Positions 41,027 to 49,052 of a DNA stretch of 64,000 nucleotides are shown one piece after another; positions within the stretch are counted from its first letter, which is position 1, and every line of letters begins with the position of its first letter. The stretch lies in the NCBI RefSeq assembly GCF_035440685.1, contig NZ_DAORMW010000024.1. One strand, written 5' to 3'. Source of the stretch: Accumulibacter appositus. GTDB taxonomy: Bacteria > Pseudomonadota > Gammaproteobacteria > Burkholderiales > Rhodocyclaceae. The position numbers were made by a program, and so were the translations under genes. The notes beneath the pieces are model-generated. The model did no database searches. It was not told the DNA's origin and was given only the letters and a program-made list of their open reading frames with translations.

Positions 41027-41482
41027 ATGAAACACAAGATTGTCCTCGCTGGCTTGTCGCTGGCGCTTTCCTGGTCGCCTCTGGCGCTGGCACAGAGCAA
41101 ATTGCAGCTGCAGTTGCCGAGTGGCGAGGAGACCTATCGCGAGCTGCAGCAGGAACAGCGCAGCGGGCCTTGCGAACGTTGCGGCGTGGTTTTCAGGACG
41201 CGCACGGAAAGTCGCGCGGGACCGGTTCGCCGCGATCCGGCCATGGCCGCACGGCAGCTCCCCGGTTCGCCCGATGAGCACATGGCGACGGCGCCGATCA
41301 TCGCTAGCGGCAGCTCCGTCCAGGACGCGCGCAAGGCGGCTGCGCCGGTGCTGATCTACATCGTCACCGTGCGCTACGATGACGACAGTTTTGCGGCCTT
41401 TGAGCAGCTTGACGAACCGGTGGTGCGTGAAGGCGACCGGGTGCGCGTCGTCGAGGGACGCGTGGAATTGCGCAACGATTGA
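41027..41482 (+). CDS. Small secreted protein with a CxxC motif, function unknown
   Basis: 151 residues. The signal peptide ends at ALA-QSK, so the product is probably periplasmic. The mature part begins LQLQLPSGEETYRELQQEQ, has GPCERCGVVFRTR with a CxxC pair, a basic middle, and a C-terminal region VLIYIVTVRYDDDSFAAFEQ with EGDRVRVVEGRVEL resembling the end of SlyB-like proteins (a short beta region). I do not recognise a named family. GAAGGAG precedes the ATG by nine bases. It is convergent with the NlpC/P60 gene. Confidence 0.7.
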   Translation: MKHKIVLAGLSLALSWSPLALAQSKLQLQLPSGEETYRELQQEQRSGPCERCGVVFRTRTESRAGPVRRDPAMAARQLPGSPDEHMATAPIIASGSSVQDARKAAAPVLIYIVTVRYDDDSFAAFEQLDEPVVREGDRVRVVEGRVELRND

Positions 41483-41507
41483 CCTGGCCTGTGGCGCCAG
41501 CGAAACC

Positions 41508-41529
41508 ATCGCCCGATTTGTCGGGCGAT
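41508..41529. terminator. Bidirectional terminator hairpin
   Basis: ATCGCCCGA and TCGGGCGAT form a perfect 9-bp stem with a TTTG loop between two converging genes. No long T-run follows on either side. Confidence 0.6.
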
Positions 41530-41535
41530 ACGGCG

Positions 41536-42021
41536 CTAGAAGTAGCTGCGCGCGGTTTGAAAGCGCTGCGCGTAGTAATTGGCGGCCAGCTTGTCGATGC
41601 GTACTTGGCCGCGGGTCGAGGGGGCGTGGACGAAGCGATCGTCGCCGATGTAGACGCCGACGTGCGAGAACGGCGCATTGCGGGTGTTGAAGAAGACCAG
41701 GTCGCCGGGCCGCAATTCATCGCGGTCGACCGGGCGGCCGTCGCGCGCTATGTCGGCTGCGCTGCCGCCGACCTTGATGCCGGCAGCGCGGCCGTAGATA
41801 TAGGCGACCATGCCACTGCAGTCGAAACCGGCTTCGGGGTTCTTGCCGCCGAAGCGGTAATTGGTATCGATCAGGCCGAGCGCGAAGATCACCACGTCCA
41901 TGCCCTTTTCGCTGGCCACCGGTCGCTCGACCGAGCTACTCGCTCTGTGCTCGGGAGTGCTGCCGCAGGCGACGAGCAGCAGCGATATGACGGCGGCGAC
42001 GAGGAACTGTAGTACACGCAT
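41536..42021 (-). CDS. NlpC/P60 (C40) family lipoprotein peptidase
   Basis: 161-residue lipoprotein: signal peptide with lipobox LVAC-GSTP, a short linker and an NlpC/P60 domain. The catalytic triad positions are visible as C in FDCSGMV, H in FSHVGVYIG and a polar third residue near FVHAPSTRG. Such proteins cut peptidoglycan stem peptides in the periplasm. It resembles the Spr/MepS type in size. It is divergent from gabD with only 44 bases between the starts, so the promoters must overlap. Confidence 0.93.
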   Translation of the reverse strand: MRVLQFLVAAVISLLLVACGSTPEHRASSSVERPVASEKGMDVVIFALGLIDTNYRFGGKNPEAGFDCSGMVAYIYGRAAGIKVGGSAADIARDGRPVDRDELRPGDLVFFNTRNAPFSHVGVYIGDDRFVHAPSTRGQVRIDKLAANYYAQRFQTARSYF

Positions 42022-42065
42022 GGTGCACAGTATAAACTGCGGTTTTCAGAAATCCGGAGATTGTC

Positions 42066-43517
42066 ATGCATCTGAACGATCCGCGCCTGTTGCGCTCCGA
42101 CTGCTACATCGATGGTCGCTGGGAGGCCGCCGATGACGGCCGCACGCTGGCGGTCATCGATCCTGCCAGCGGCGCTGCAATTGCCGATGTGCCGCTGATG
42201 ACTGCCGCCGAGACGGCGCGCGCGATAGAAGCGGCCGCCGTTGCGCTGCCGGCGTGGCAGGCCAGGACAGCCAAGGAGCGTGCCGCGGCTTTGCGCCGCT
42301 GGTTCGAACTGATCATTGAAAACACCGAGGATCTGGCGCAGTTAATGACTGCCGAATGCGGCAAGCCAATTGTCGAGGCGCGCGGAGAAGTCGCGTACGG
42401 GGCGTCGTTCGTCGAGTGGTTTGCCGAAGAGGGCAAGCGTGCCTATGGCGAAAGCATTCCCAGCCCGGCCGGCGATCGACGCCTTCTGACTATCCGCCAG
42501 CCGATCGGTGTCTGTGCGGCGATCACGCCGTGGAACTTCCCGCTGGCGATGATCACCCGCAAGGTCGCGCCGGCGCTTGCCGCCGGGTGTACGGTGGTCG
42601 TCAAGCCCGCCGAACAGACGCCGCTGACGGCCTTGGCGCTGGCTCGGCTGGCGCACGATGCCGAGTTGCCGGCCGGCGTGTTCAACGTGCTGACCGGTGA
42701 CCCGCAGACCATCGGGGCAACGCTGACCGCCAGCCCGGTGGTGCGCAAGCTGTCGTTCACCGGCTCGACGGAAGTCGGTCGCCTGCTGATGGCGCAGAGC
42801 GCGCCGACGATCAAGAAGCTGTCGCTGGAACTGGGTGGCAATGCACCGTTCATCGTTTTCGATGACGCGGACGTCGATGCTGCGGTCGAAGGGGCTTTGA
42901 TTGCCAAGTATCGCAACACCGGACAGACCTGCGTCTGCGCCAACCGCTTGCTGGTGCAGGACGGTGTCTATGATGCCTTCGTCGCCAAGCTGGCCAGACG
43001 CGTGCAGTCGCTGCGCGTGGGACCGGGAAGCGATGAAGGCGTCACACAGGGGCCCTTGATCGACGAAGCCGCGTTGCACAAGGTAGAGGCGCATATCGAC
43101 GACGCGCTGCGCAAGGGCGCGCGGGTAGTTACCGGCGGCAGCCGTCATCCACGCGGCGGCACTTTCTTCGAACCGACGGTGCTTGCCGACGTGAGCAGCG
43201 ATATGCGCGTCGCGCGCGAAGAAACCTTTGGCCCGCTGGCTCCGGTGTTCAGGTTTGCCGAGGAGGCGGACGCGGTGCGCATGGCCAACGACACCGAGTT
43301 CGGTCTTGCCGCCTACTTCTATTCGCGCGACGTCGGGCGCTGTCTGCGCGTCGGCGAAGCGCTCGAATACGGCATGATCGGCATCAATACCGGCCTGATT
43401 TCCAACGAGGTGGCGCCTTTCGGCGGCGTCAAGCAGTCCGGGCTGGGCCGCGAAGGCTCGAAGCACGGGCTCGACGAGTATCTCGAGATCAAGTATCTCT
43501 GCTTCAGCACTGTTTGA
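42066..43517 (+). CDS. gabD: NAD(P)-dependent succinate-semialdehyde dehydrogenase
   Basis: 483 residues, the usual GabD length. Aldehyde dehydrogenase landmarks: ITPWNFPLAMITRK (cofactor region), SFTGSTEVGR, the general-base Glu in LELGGNAPFIVFDDAD and catalytic C289 in GQTCVCANR; C291 follows, as in GabD. It oxidises succinate semialdehyde to succinate, feeding the TCA cycle from GABA or related compounds. No gabT or gabP gene is adjacent. CGGAG sits before the ATG. Assignment to GabD rather than a related dehydrogenase rests on the overall pattern (GVKQSGLGREGSKHGLDEYLEIKYLC near the end). Confidence 0.9.
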   Translation: MHLNDPRLLRSDCYIDGRWEAADDGRTLAVIDPASGAAIADVPLMTAAETARAIEAAAVALPAWQARTAKERAAALRRWFELIIENTEDLAQLMTAECGKPIVEARGEVAYGASFVEWFAEEGKRAYGESIPSPAGDRRLLTIRQPIGVCAAITPWNFPLAMITRKVAPALAAGCTVVVKPAEQTPLTALALARLAHDAELPAGVFNVLTGDPQTIGATLTASPVVRKLSFTGSTEVGRLLMAQSAPTIKKLSLELGGNAPFIVFDDADVDAAVEGALIAKYRNTGQTCVCANRLLVQDGVYDAFVAKLARRVQSLRVGPGSDEGVTQGPLIDEAALHKVEAHIDDALRKGARVVTGGSRHPRGGTFFEPTVLADVSSDMRVAREETFGPLAPVFRFAEEADAVRMANDTEFGLAAYFYSRDVGRCLRVGEALEYGMIGINTGLISNEVAPFGGVKQSGLGREGSKHGLDEYLEIKYLCFSTV

Positions 43518-43705
43518 CGCACTGCCGCGGCCTTGTCCGGCAAATGCTTGTAATGGGGAGGGGAGGCCGCGAGATGGCGACTGACGCCGCAGGCGTGGCG
43601 TCCGGGCCGGCTCTGGCGATCGTCGAGCTGTCCCGCATGGAGTAGGGTTTTTCCGACTTTGTGTATCATGCAGGGAATTGATCACATCTGAGCATGGAGA
43701 GAGCG

Positions 43706-43765
43706 ATGAATTCACTTGGCTACCACATTGCAGATCTGCCGGTCGGCAGTCGCGGCGAGGCCTGA
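43706..43765 (+). CDS. Possible 19-residue leader peptide
   Basis: A short frame, MNSLGYHIADLPVGSRGEA, starts at an ATG preceded by GGAGAGAG at a good distance and stops three bases before the ATG of the peroxidase-related gene. It may be translated and coupled to that gene, or be a leftover fragment. It resembles no protein I know. Confidence 0.3.
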   Translation: MNSLGYHIADLPVGSRGEA

Positions 43766-43768
43766 GTC

Positions 43769-44347
43769 ATGGACAAGTCGATCAGTCGTTTTCCGGTTCC
43801 GACGCTTGAGGAAATGCCGGAAGATGTGCGCAGCCGCATCCTCGCGGTACAGGAGAAAGCCGGTTTCGTGCCCAACGTCTTTCTGACCCTGGCGCACCGG
43901 CCCGAGGAGTTTCGCGCTTTCTTCGACTATCACGACGCACTGATGGAAAAGGAAAGTGGCCTGAGCAAGGCCGAACGCGAGATGATCGTCGTCGCCACCA
44001 GCGGCGCCAATGACTGCCAGTACTGCGTCGTGGCGCACGGCGCAATTCTGCGCGTGCGCGCCAGGAATCCGCAAATCGCCGATCAGGTGGCCGTCAATTA
44101 CCGCAAGGCCGACATCACCCCGCGGCAGAGCGCCATGCTCGCCTTTGCGCTGAAGGTCTCGCTACACGCTGCGGAAGTCGGCGAAGCCGATTTCGCCGTC
44201 CTGCGCGAGCACGGTTTTTCCGATCCGGATATCTGGGACATCGGCGCCGTTGCTGCCTTCTTCGCGATGTCCAACCGCCTGGCGAACATGACGTCGATGC
44301 GGCCCAATGACGAGTTCTTCCTGATGGGACGCCTGCCGAAGTCATGA
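43769..44347 (+). CDS. AhpD-like peroxidase-related protein
   Basis: 192 residues of the carboxymuconolactone decarboxylase/AhpD superfamily, peroxidase-related branch. The active-site pattern C-x2-C-x3-H is visible in NDCQYCVVAHG, with the preceding Glu in SKAEREMIVVATSG. Helical segments WDIGAVAAFFAMSNRLANMTSMRPNDEF match the family's C-terminal end. Probably an alkyl-hydroperoxide or thiol-linked antioxidant enzyme; the true substrate is not proven for this branch. No ahpC is nearby. Confidence 0.88.
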   Translation: MDKSISRFPVPTLEEMPEDVRSRILAVQEKAGFVPNVFLTLAHRPEEFRAFFDYHDALMEKESGLSKAEREMIVVATSGANDCQYCVVAHGAILRVRARNPQIADQVAVNYRKADITPRQSAMLAFALKVSLHAAEVGEADFAVLREHGFSDPDIWDIGAVAAFFAMSNRLANMTSMRPNDEFFLMGRLPKS

Positions 44348-44395
44348 ACTCGGGAATTCGCGAACTCGGGACGTCTTGAGTTCCTGATCGCGCGG

Positions 44396-44437
44396 CGCCA
44401 GTCTTCCCTGAGAATGAATTCCGCCGCAAGACTGGCG
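44396..44437. terminator. Hairpin downstream of the AhpD-like gene
   Basis: CGCCAGTCTT and AAGACTGGCG form a perfect 10-bp stem with a 22-base loop, 48 bases after the AhpD-like stop. It may terminate that transcript, though the loop is long and no T-run follows. Nearby, AACTCGGGA occurs twice (44346 and 44363). Confidence 0.35.
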
Positions 44438-44519
44438 ATCGAAGTATCATGATTCACGTCGAAGTGCCGGCGTTCGCGAGGGCGAACGGCTGTGCCTTCC
44501 TTCCGGAGAAACCCGCGTG

Positions 44520-44948
44520 ATGATGGAGCGCTTGAATCGACCAATCCTGCTGGTCGAAGATAATCCCGCCGACGTTGATCTGACGCTGCGCGCCCTTGCC
44601 AAACGGCGCCTGGCCAATCCGGTGCACGTCGCCCGCGACGGCGAGGAGGCGCTGGCCTGGATTCCCCGCTGGGAGGCCGGCGAAACGCCGCCACTGTTGA
44701 TCCTGCTGGACCTCAAGCTGCCGCGTATCGATGGCCTGGAGGTACTTGCCGGGTTTAAGGCGCATGCCGTCACTCGCAAGCTGCCGGTGGTCGTGCTGAC
44801 CACCTCGGAAGAGGACACGGACATCGAAGCGGCTTACCGTCTGGGCGCCAATTCGTACATTCTGAAGCCGGTCGATTTCGTTAGGTTCATGGACGTCGCG
44901 GCGCAGGTCGAAATGTACTGGTGCCTGCTCAACACGCCACCGCGCTGA
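44520..44948 (+). CDS. Single-domain response regulator (Rcp1/CheY-like)
   Basis: 142 residues containing only a receiver domain. The acidic pair is in LVEDNPADVD, the phosphoacceptor is D64 in LLDLKLPRIDG, and the conserved Thr/Lys are in LTTSEED and ILKPVDF. The layout (RPILLVEDNPADVDLTLRAL, HVARDGEEAL) is that of Rcp1-type regulators that pair with phytochrome-like or PAS kinases. GTG 44517 and ATG 44523 are alternative starts. It precedes the REC-PAS-GGDEF-EAL gene on the same strand, with repeat copy C filling the gap, so the two may work in one phosphorelay. Confidence 0.9.
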   Translation: MMERLNRPILLVEDNPADVDLTLRALAKRRLANPVHVARDGEEALAWIPRWEAGETPPLLILLDLKLPRIDGLEVLAGFKAHAVTRKLPVVVLTTSEEDTDIEAAYRLGANSYILKPVDFVRFMDVAAQVEMYWCLLNTPPR

Positions 44949-45004
44949 CGGTCATGACCGTCGCGGCGCCCCGGATGATGAAAGTCATGGCCGTTCCCCC
45001 TCTC
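44946..45004 (+). repeat. Interspersed repeat copy C, left part
   Basis: Starts TGACGGTCATGACCGTCGC, overlapping the response-regulator stop, and continues through CGGATGATGAAAGTCATGGCCGTTCCCCCTC. The right-end module is absent. It fills the whole gap up to the start region of the next gene. Confidence 0.75.
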
Positions 45005-45033
45005 ACTTGCAGTGCGCACTCCGGCTTGCACAG

Positions 45034-48000
45034 ATGACCGTAGCTTACGCCGCCCTGCAACGCGTTCTCTATCTCGAGGACAACGCGGCCGACGCCGATC
45101 TCGGCCGTCGTGCACTTGCGCGCAGCGCGCCGGACACCGAAGTGGAGATCGTGACTAGTGTCGCGGCGGCAAGTGAACGGCTGCAACGCGGTGCGCCCGA
45201 ATTCGATGTCGTTCTTGCCGATCTCAGACTTCCCGACGGTAGCGGCCTCGACCTGCTGGCGCATGTGCGGGCACAAGGTCTGCCGCTGGCCTTCGTGGTG
45301 CTCACCGGATCGGGTGACGAGGCCTCGGCGCTGATCGCGCTGAAAGCCGGCGCCGATGATTACCTGAGCAAGCATGGCAATTACGGCGAGCGGCTGGCGC
45401 GCGTCCTGTCGGCCGCGCTCGATCGTTTCCGAAGTGACTCAGCGCGCCAGGGACGGCTGCTGCGCGTGCTCTACGCTGAGCATAACCGCTTCGACATCGA
45501 CCTGAGCTTACGCCATTTTGCGGAGCACGCGCCGCATTTTCGCATCGAAGTCGTGGGCAGCGGCGAGGAGGTATTGGCGAAGCTGCCCGAGGACTCTGGC
45601 GAAGCGCTCGGCTACGACCTCTTGTTGCTCGACTATCAGCTGCCGGCGCTGAACGCGCTGGAGGTCGCCAAGACGGTGCGCGATCAACGTGGCCTCGACC
45701 TGCCGATCGTGCTGGTGACCGGTCAGGGTGACGAGGATGTGGTCGCCGCCGCCTTGCGGCTGGGCCTCGAAGACTACGTGATCAAGAAGAGTGGCTATCT
45801 TTCCGGTCTGCCGAACATCCTCGAAAACGCGCTGCGGCACGCGCAGCTGCGGCGCGAGCAGTCGAAGCTGCGTCAGGCCAGCAGCCGTCTGACGCACCTG
45901 CTTTCGGCGAGTCCGACGATCCTGTATGCCTTGCGCGTCGATGGTGATCGCTTGCTGCCGGTGTGGGTCAGCGACAACATCACGCGGGTGATGGGTTATA
46001 CGCCTGCCGAGTGCTTGGCACCGGACTGGTGGTCCGCGCACCTGCACGGCGACGATCGCGCCCGCGTTGTCGGCAGCGCGCAAGCGCGCTTGCTGGAGCA
46101 GGGCGAATTGACCCACGAGTATCGATTTCTTGATGCTGCGGGCGGCATCCGCTGGCTGCGTGACGACATGCGCCTGATTCGTGACGCCAGGCAGCAGCCC
46201 CTGGAAGTCATCGGCAGCTGGAATGATCTCACCGACGAGCACGCCTTCGCGGAACGGCAGCGGCTCTATGCGACGGCCCTGGAAAGCACTCGTGATGGCG
46301 TGATGATCACCGGCCTTGACGCCGGGATCATCACCGTCAACCCGGCCTTTTGCGCGATGACCGGCTACGCTGCGGCCGACGTGATCGGCAAGAACCCGCG
46401 CTTCTTGCAATCCGGACGTCACGATCGCGCCTTCTATCAGGCGCTGTGGGCCAGCCTGACGCAGAGCGGGCACTGGCAGGGTGAAATCTGGAATCGTCGG
46501 GCGGATGGTGAAATCTATCCGCAGTGGGCCACCTTGAGCGTGGTCAAGGACGAGCAGGGACAGGCCTGCCATTACGTGGGCGTGTTCACCGATCTGACCA
46601 AGCTCAAGCGCAGCGAAGAACAGGTCGAGCGCTTGGCGCACTACGACCCGCTGACCGATCTGCCGAATCGCTTGTTGTTGCGCTCGCTACTGCAGCACGG
46701 TCTCGATCGCGCGCAGCGCCAAGGCGGCAAATCGGCGCTGCTGATCATCAACCTGGATCACTTCAAGAACGTCAATGAGAGCCTTGGGCACACGCTTGGC
46801 GATGAGCTTCTGCTGGCCGTGGCCGTGCGCCTGCAGGCCCGCTTGCGCAAGGAAGACACGCTCGGGCGCCTGGCAGCGGACGAATTCGCCGCGGTGATCG
46901 AGGGGCTGCACGAGGCCGAGAGCGCCGAACATACGGCACGCGACCTGTTGGCCGCCCTGGCGGCGCCGTTCATGCTCGCCGATGGGCATGAAGCCTACGC
47001 GCGTGCCAGCGTCGGGATCAGCCTCTTCCCGCAAGACGGCACAACGGCGAATGAGCTGTTGCGTACCGCAACCGCGGCCATGTCCCGTGCCAAGGAGGGA
47101 GGTGGTAATCAACTCGCGTCATACACCGGCGAACTTGGCCAGGGTGCGCTAGAGCGACTGGAAATGGAGACTGCGCTGCGCCGGGTGCTGAGCAAGGGCG
47201 AACTGCTGCTGCATTACCAGCCGAAGCTTGACTTGGCCAGCGGCGTGATCATCGGCGCCGAGGCCTTGCTGCGCTGGCAGCGACCCGGTGTCGGAATGGT
47301 GCCACCGGACAGCTTCATTCCGCTGGCCGAGAAAACCGGCTTGATCATACCGATCGGCGCCTGGGTCATTGACGAGGCCTGCCGGCAGATCCGCGCCTGG
47401 AGCGATGCCGGCTTGCCGGTAGTCAAAATCGCGGTCAATGTCTCGGCGCGCCAGTTTGCCAGCTCTGAGCTGGAGGGGGTACTTGCCGCAGCACTGAGCC
47501 GCCACGCCGTGGCGCCGAGAATGCTGACCCTGGAGTTGACCGAAAGCATGCTCATGGCCGTGCCTGATCAGGCCATAAAGCGGCTCGAACGCTTGCGGGA
47601 GATCGGCGTTGGCCTATCGCTGGACGATTTCGGTACCGGCTATTCCAGTCTCGCCTACCTGAGTCGCTTCCCGGTCGACGAGCTGAAGATCGACCGCTCT
47701 TTTGTTACCAATATCGTCACCGATCCCAATGCCGCCAACATCGCAACTTCGGTGATTGCGCTAGCGCACCGCCTGCACCTCAAGGTGGTCGCCGAAGGGG
47801 TCGAAACCGAGGCCCAGCTCGGCTACCTGAAGAAAAACCGCTGCGACCAGATGCAGGGCTATCTGTTCAGCATGCCGCTGCCCGCCGACGCTTTCAGCGC
47901 CTTGCTCAGCGAGAGTCGGACGCTGCCGGTCGGTGGCACACCGAGTGAGCTGCACTGCTTGTTGGTGGTCGACGACGAACCGAGCATTCTGTCGTCGATT

Positions 48001-48360
48001 CGCCGCGTCCTGCGTGGCCAGGGTTACCGGGTGCTGACCGCAAACAGTGCCCTGGAGGGGCTGGAAATCCTCGCCCGTGAGGAGGTGCAGGTGATTCTTT
48101 CCGACCAGCGCATGCCGCAGATGAGCGGCACCGAGTTTCTGGCGCGGGTCAAGCTGCTGCACCCCGATACCGTGCGCCTAGTCATTTCCGGCTACACCCA
48201 GCTCGATTCGGTGATCGATGCCGTCAATCAGGGATCGATCTACAAATTCCTGACCAAGCCCTGGGAGGAAGAGCAATTGCGCGAGCATCTGCGCGAGGCC
48301 TTCGCTTACTACGAGGCAATTATCAAACCGCGCAGTATCAGCGACGGTTTGGCGGACTGA
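45034..48360 (+). CDS. REC-REC-PAS-PAS-GGDEF-EAL-REC protein
   Basis: 1108 residues. The first receiver (about 9-125) has YLEDNAADADL and Asp in LADLRLPDGSG. The second (about 143-260) has Asp in LLDYQLP but its acidic pocket reads YAEHN, so it may be weak. PAS domains are at about 285-395 and 405-525, GGDEF at about 540-700, EAL at about 705-960 and a third receiver at about 975-1095 (VVDDE, Asp in LSDQRMPQMSG, Lys in LTKPWEE). The GGDEF motif is A614-A-D-E-F, so cyclase activity is unlikely. The EAL motif (EALLRW, LELTES, DDFGTGYSS) looks intact. Overall a multi-input c-di-GMP phosphodiesterase, paralogous to the protein at 11939. ATG 45034 is chosen; a TTG lies 27 bases upstream. Confidence 0.9.
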   Translation: MTVAYAALQRVLYLEDNAADADLGRRALARSAPDTEVEIVTSVAAASERLQRGAPEFDVVLADLRLPDGSGLDLLAHVRAQGLPLAFVVLTGSGDEASALIALKAGADDYLSKHGNYGERLARVLSAALDRFRSDSARQGRLLRVLYAEHNRFDIDLSLRHFAEHAPHFRIEVVGSGEEVLAKLPEDSGEALGYDLLLLDYQLPALNALEVAKTVRDQRGLDLPIVLVTGQGDEDVVAAALRLGLEDYVIKKSGYLSGLPNILENALRHAQLRREQSKLRQASSRLTHLLSASPTILYALRVDGDRLLPVWVSDNITRVMGYTPAECLAPDWWSAHLHGDDRARVVGSAQARLLEQGELTHEYRFLDAAGGIRWLRDDMRLIRDARQQPLEVIGSWNDLTDEHAFAERQRLYATALESTRDGVMITGLDAGIITVNPAFCAMTGYAAADVIGKNPRFLQSGRHDRAFYQALWASLTQSGHWQGEIWNRRADGEIYPQWATLSVVKDEQGQACHYVGVFTDLTKLKRSEEQVERLAHYDPLTDLPNRLLLRSLLQHGLDRAQRQGGKSALLIINLDHFKNVNESLGHTLGDELLLAVAVRLQARLRKEDTLGRLAADEFAAVIEGLHEAESAEHTARDLLAALAAPFMLADGHEAYARASVGISLFPQDGTTANELLRTATAAMSRAKEGGGNQLASYTGELGQGALERLEMETALRRVLSKGELLLHYQPKLDLASGVIIGAEALLRWQRPGVGMVPPDSFIPLAEKTGLIIPIGAWVIDEACRQIRAWSDAGLPVVKIAVNVSARQFASSELEGVLAAALSRHAVAPRMLTLELTESMLMAVPDQAIKRLERLREIGVGLSLDDFGTGYSSLAYLSRFPVDELKIDRSFVTNIVTDPNAANIATSVIALAHRLHLKVVAEGVETEAQLGYLKKNRCDQMQGYLFSMPLPADAFSALLSESRTLPVGGTPSELHCLLVVDDEPSILSSIRRVLRGQGYRVLTANSALEGLEILAREEVQVILSDQRMPQMSGTEFLARVKLLHPDTVRLVISGYTQLDSVIDAVNQGSIYKFLTKPWEEEQLREHLREAFAYYEAIIKPRSISDGLAD

Positions 48361-48440
48361 GACGCCGGAGCTTGCTGTCCTGGTAAGTTCGCCAGCAGCC
48401 GTAGCAGTTGGCGGTCGTCGCGCACGCAACCGGGGTGCGG

Positions 48441-49052
48441 CTATTCGGCAAGCCTTTCGATTGACTGACTGCTGACCGCCGGCAGCCAGGCGGCGGCGAG
48501 GCCGCGGCCGGGGATGCGCGATTGCGGTGCGATTTCGAGCAGCGGTGCGATGACGAAGGCGCGCAAGTGCATGCGCGGGTGCGGGACGCGCAGCCACTGG
48601 CTATCGACGATTCGCTCATCGTAAAGCAGGAGGTCGAGGTCGAGCGTGCGTGGCGCGTGGTGATACTCGCGGCGCCGTCCGAAAAGACGTTCGATGGCGA
48701 ATAGGGCGTCGAGCAGTTGCGCGGGTGACAGGCGGGTGTGCAGGGATGCCACGGCGTTGATGAAGTCGGCCTGGCCGCGGATCGTTCGGCTTCCTACCGG
48801 TGCCGTGCGATACAGGGACGACAGCCGCAGTAGCCGGCATTCGGGTAAGTCCGCCAGCGCCCGACCGGCGGCCCGGACCTGCGCCAGAGGGTCCGCCAGG
48901 TTGGCGCCCAGTGCGACGTAGGCGAGATGCTCGCTGCTGCTGTCGGTAAGAGGCGGCGTCGATGCTGCAGCGTTGGTGCGCGGTTCTTGCGGCGCTGCGG
49001 TCTCGGCGCGCCGCATTGGCGGCGCCTCTGCCGCCGCGTCATGGCGGGTCAT
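48441..49052 (-). CDS. folK: HPPK, 6-hydroxymethyl-7,8-dihydropterin pyrophosphokinase
   Basis: 203 residues. Transfers pyrophosphate from ATP to 6-hydroxymethyl-dihydropterin in folate synthesis. Landmarks are YVALGANLADP near the start of the domain, RTAPVG, then QADFINAV and the metal-binding RTLDLDLLLYDERIV. ATG 49052 overlaps the pcnB stop (ATGA), which decides the start; the first about 35 residues before the domain are a poorly conserved extension. Coupled translation behind pcnB is typical for proteobacteria. Confidence 0.92.
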   Translation of the reverse strand: MTRHDAAAEAPPMRRAETAAPQEPRTNAAASTPPLTDSSSEHLAYVALGANLADPLAQVRAAGRALADLPECRLLRLSSLYRTAPVGSRTIRGQADFINAVASLHTRLSPAQLLDALFAIERLFGRRREYHHAPRTLDLDLLLYDERIVDSQWLRVPHPRMHLRAFVIAPLLEIAPQSRIPGRGLAAAWLPAVSSQSIERLAE

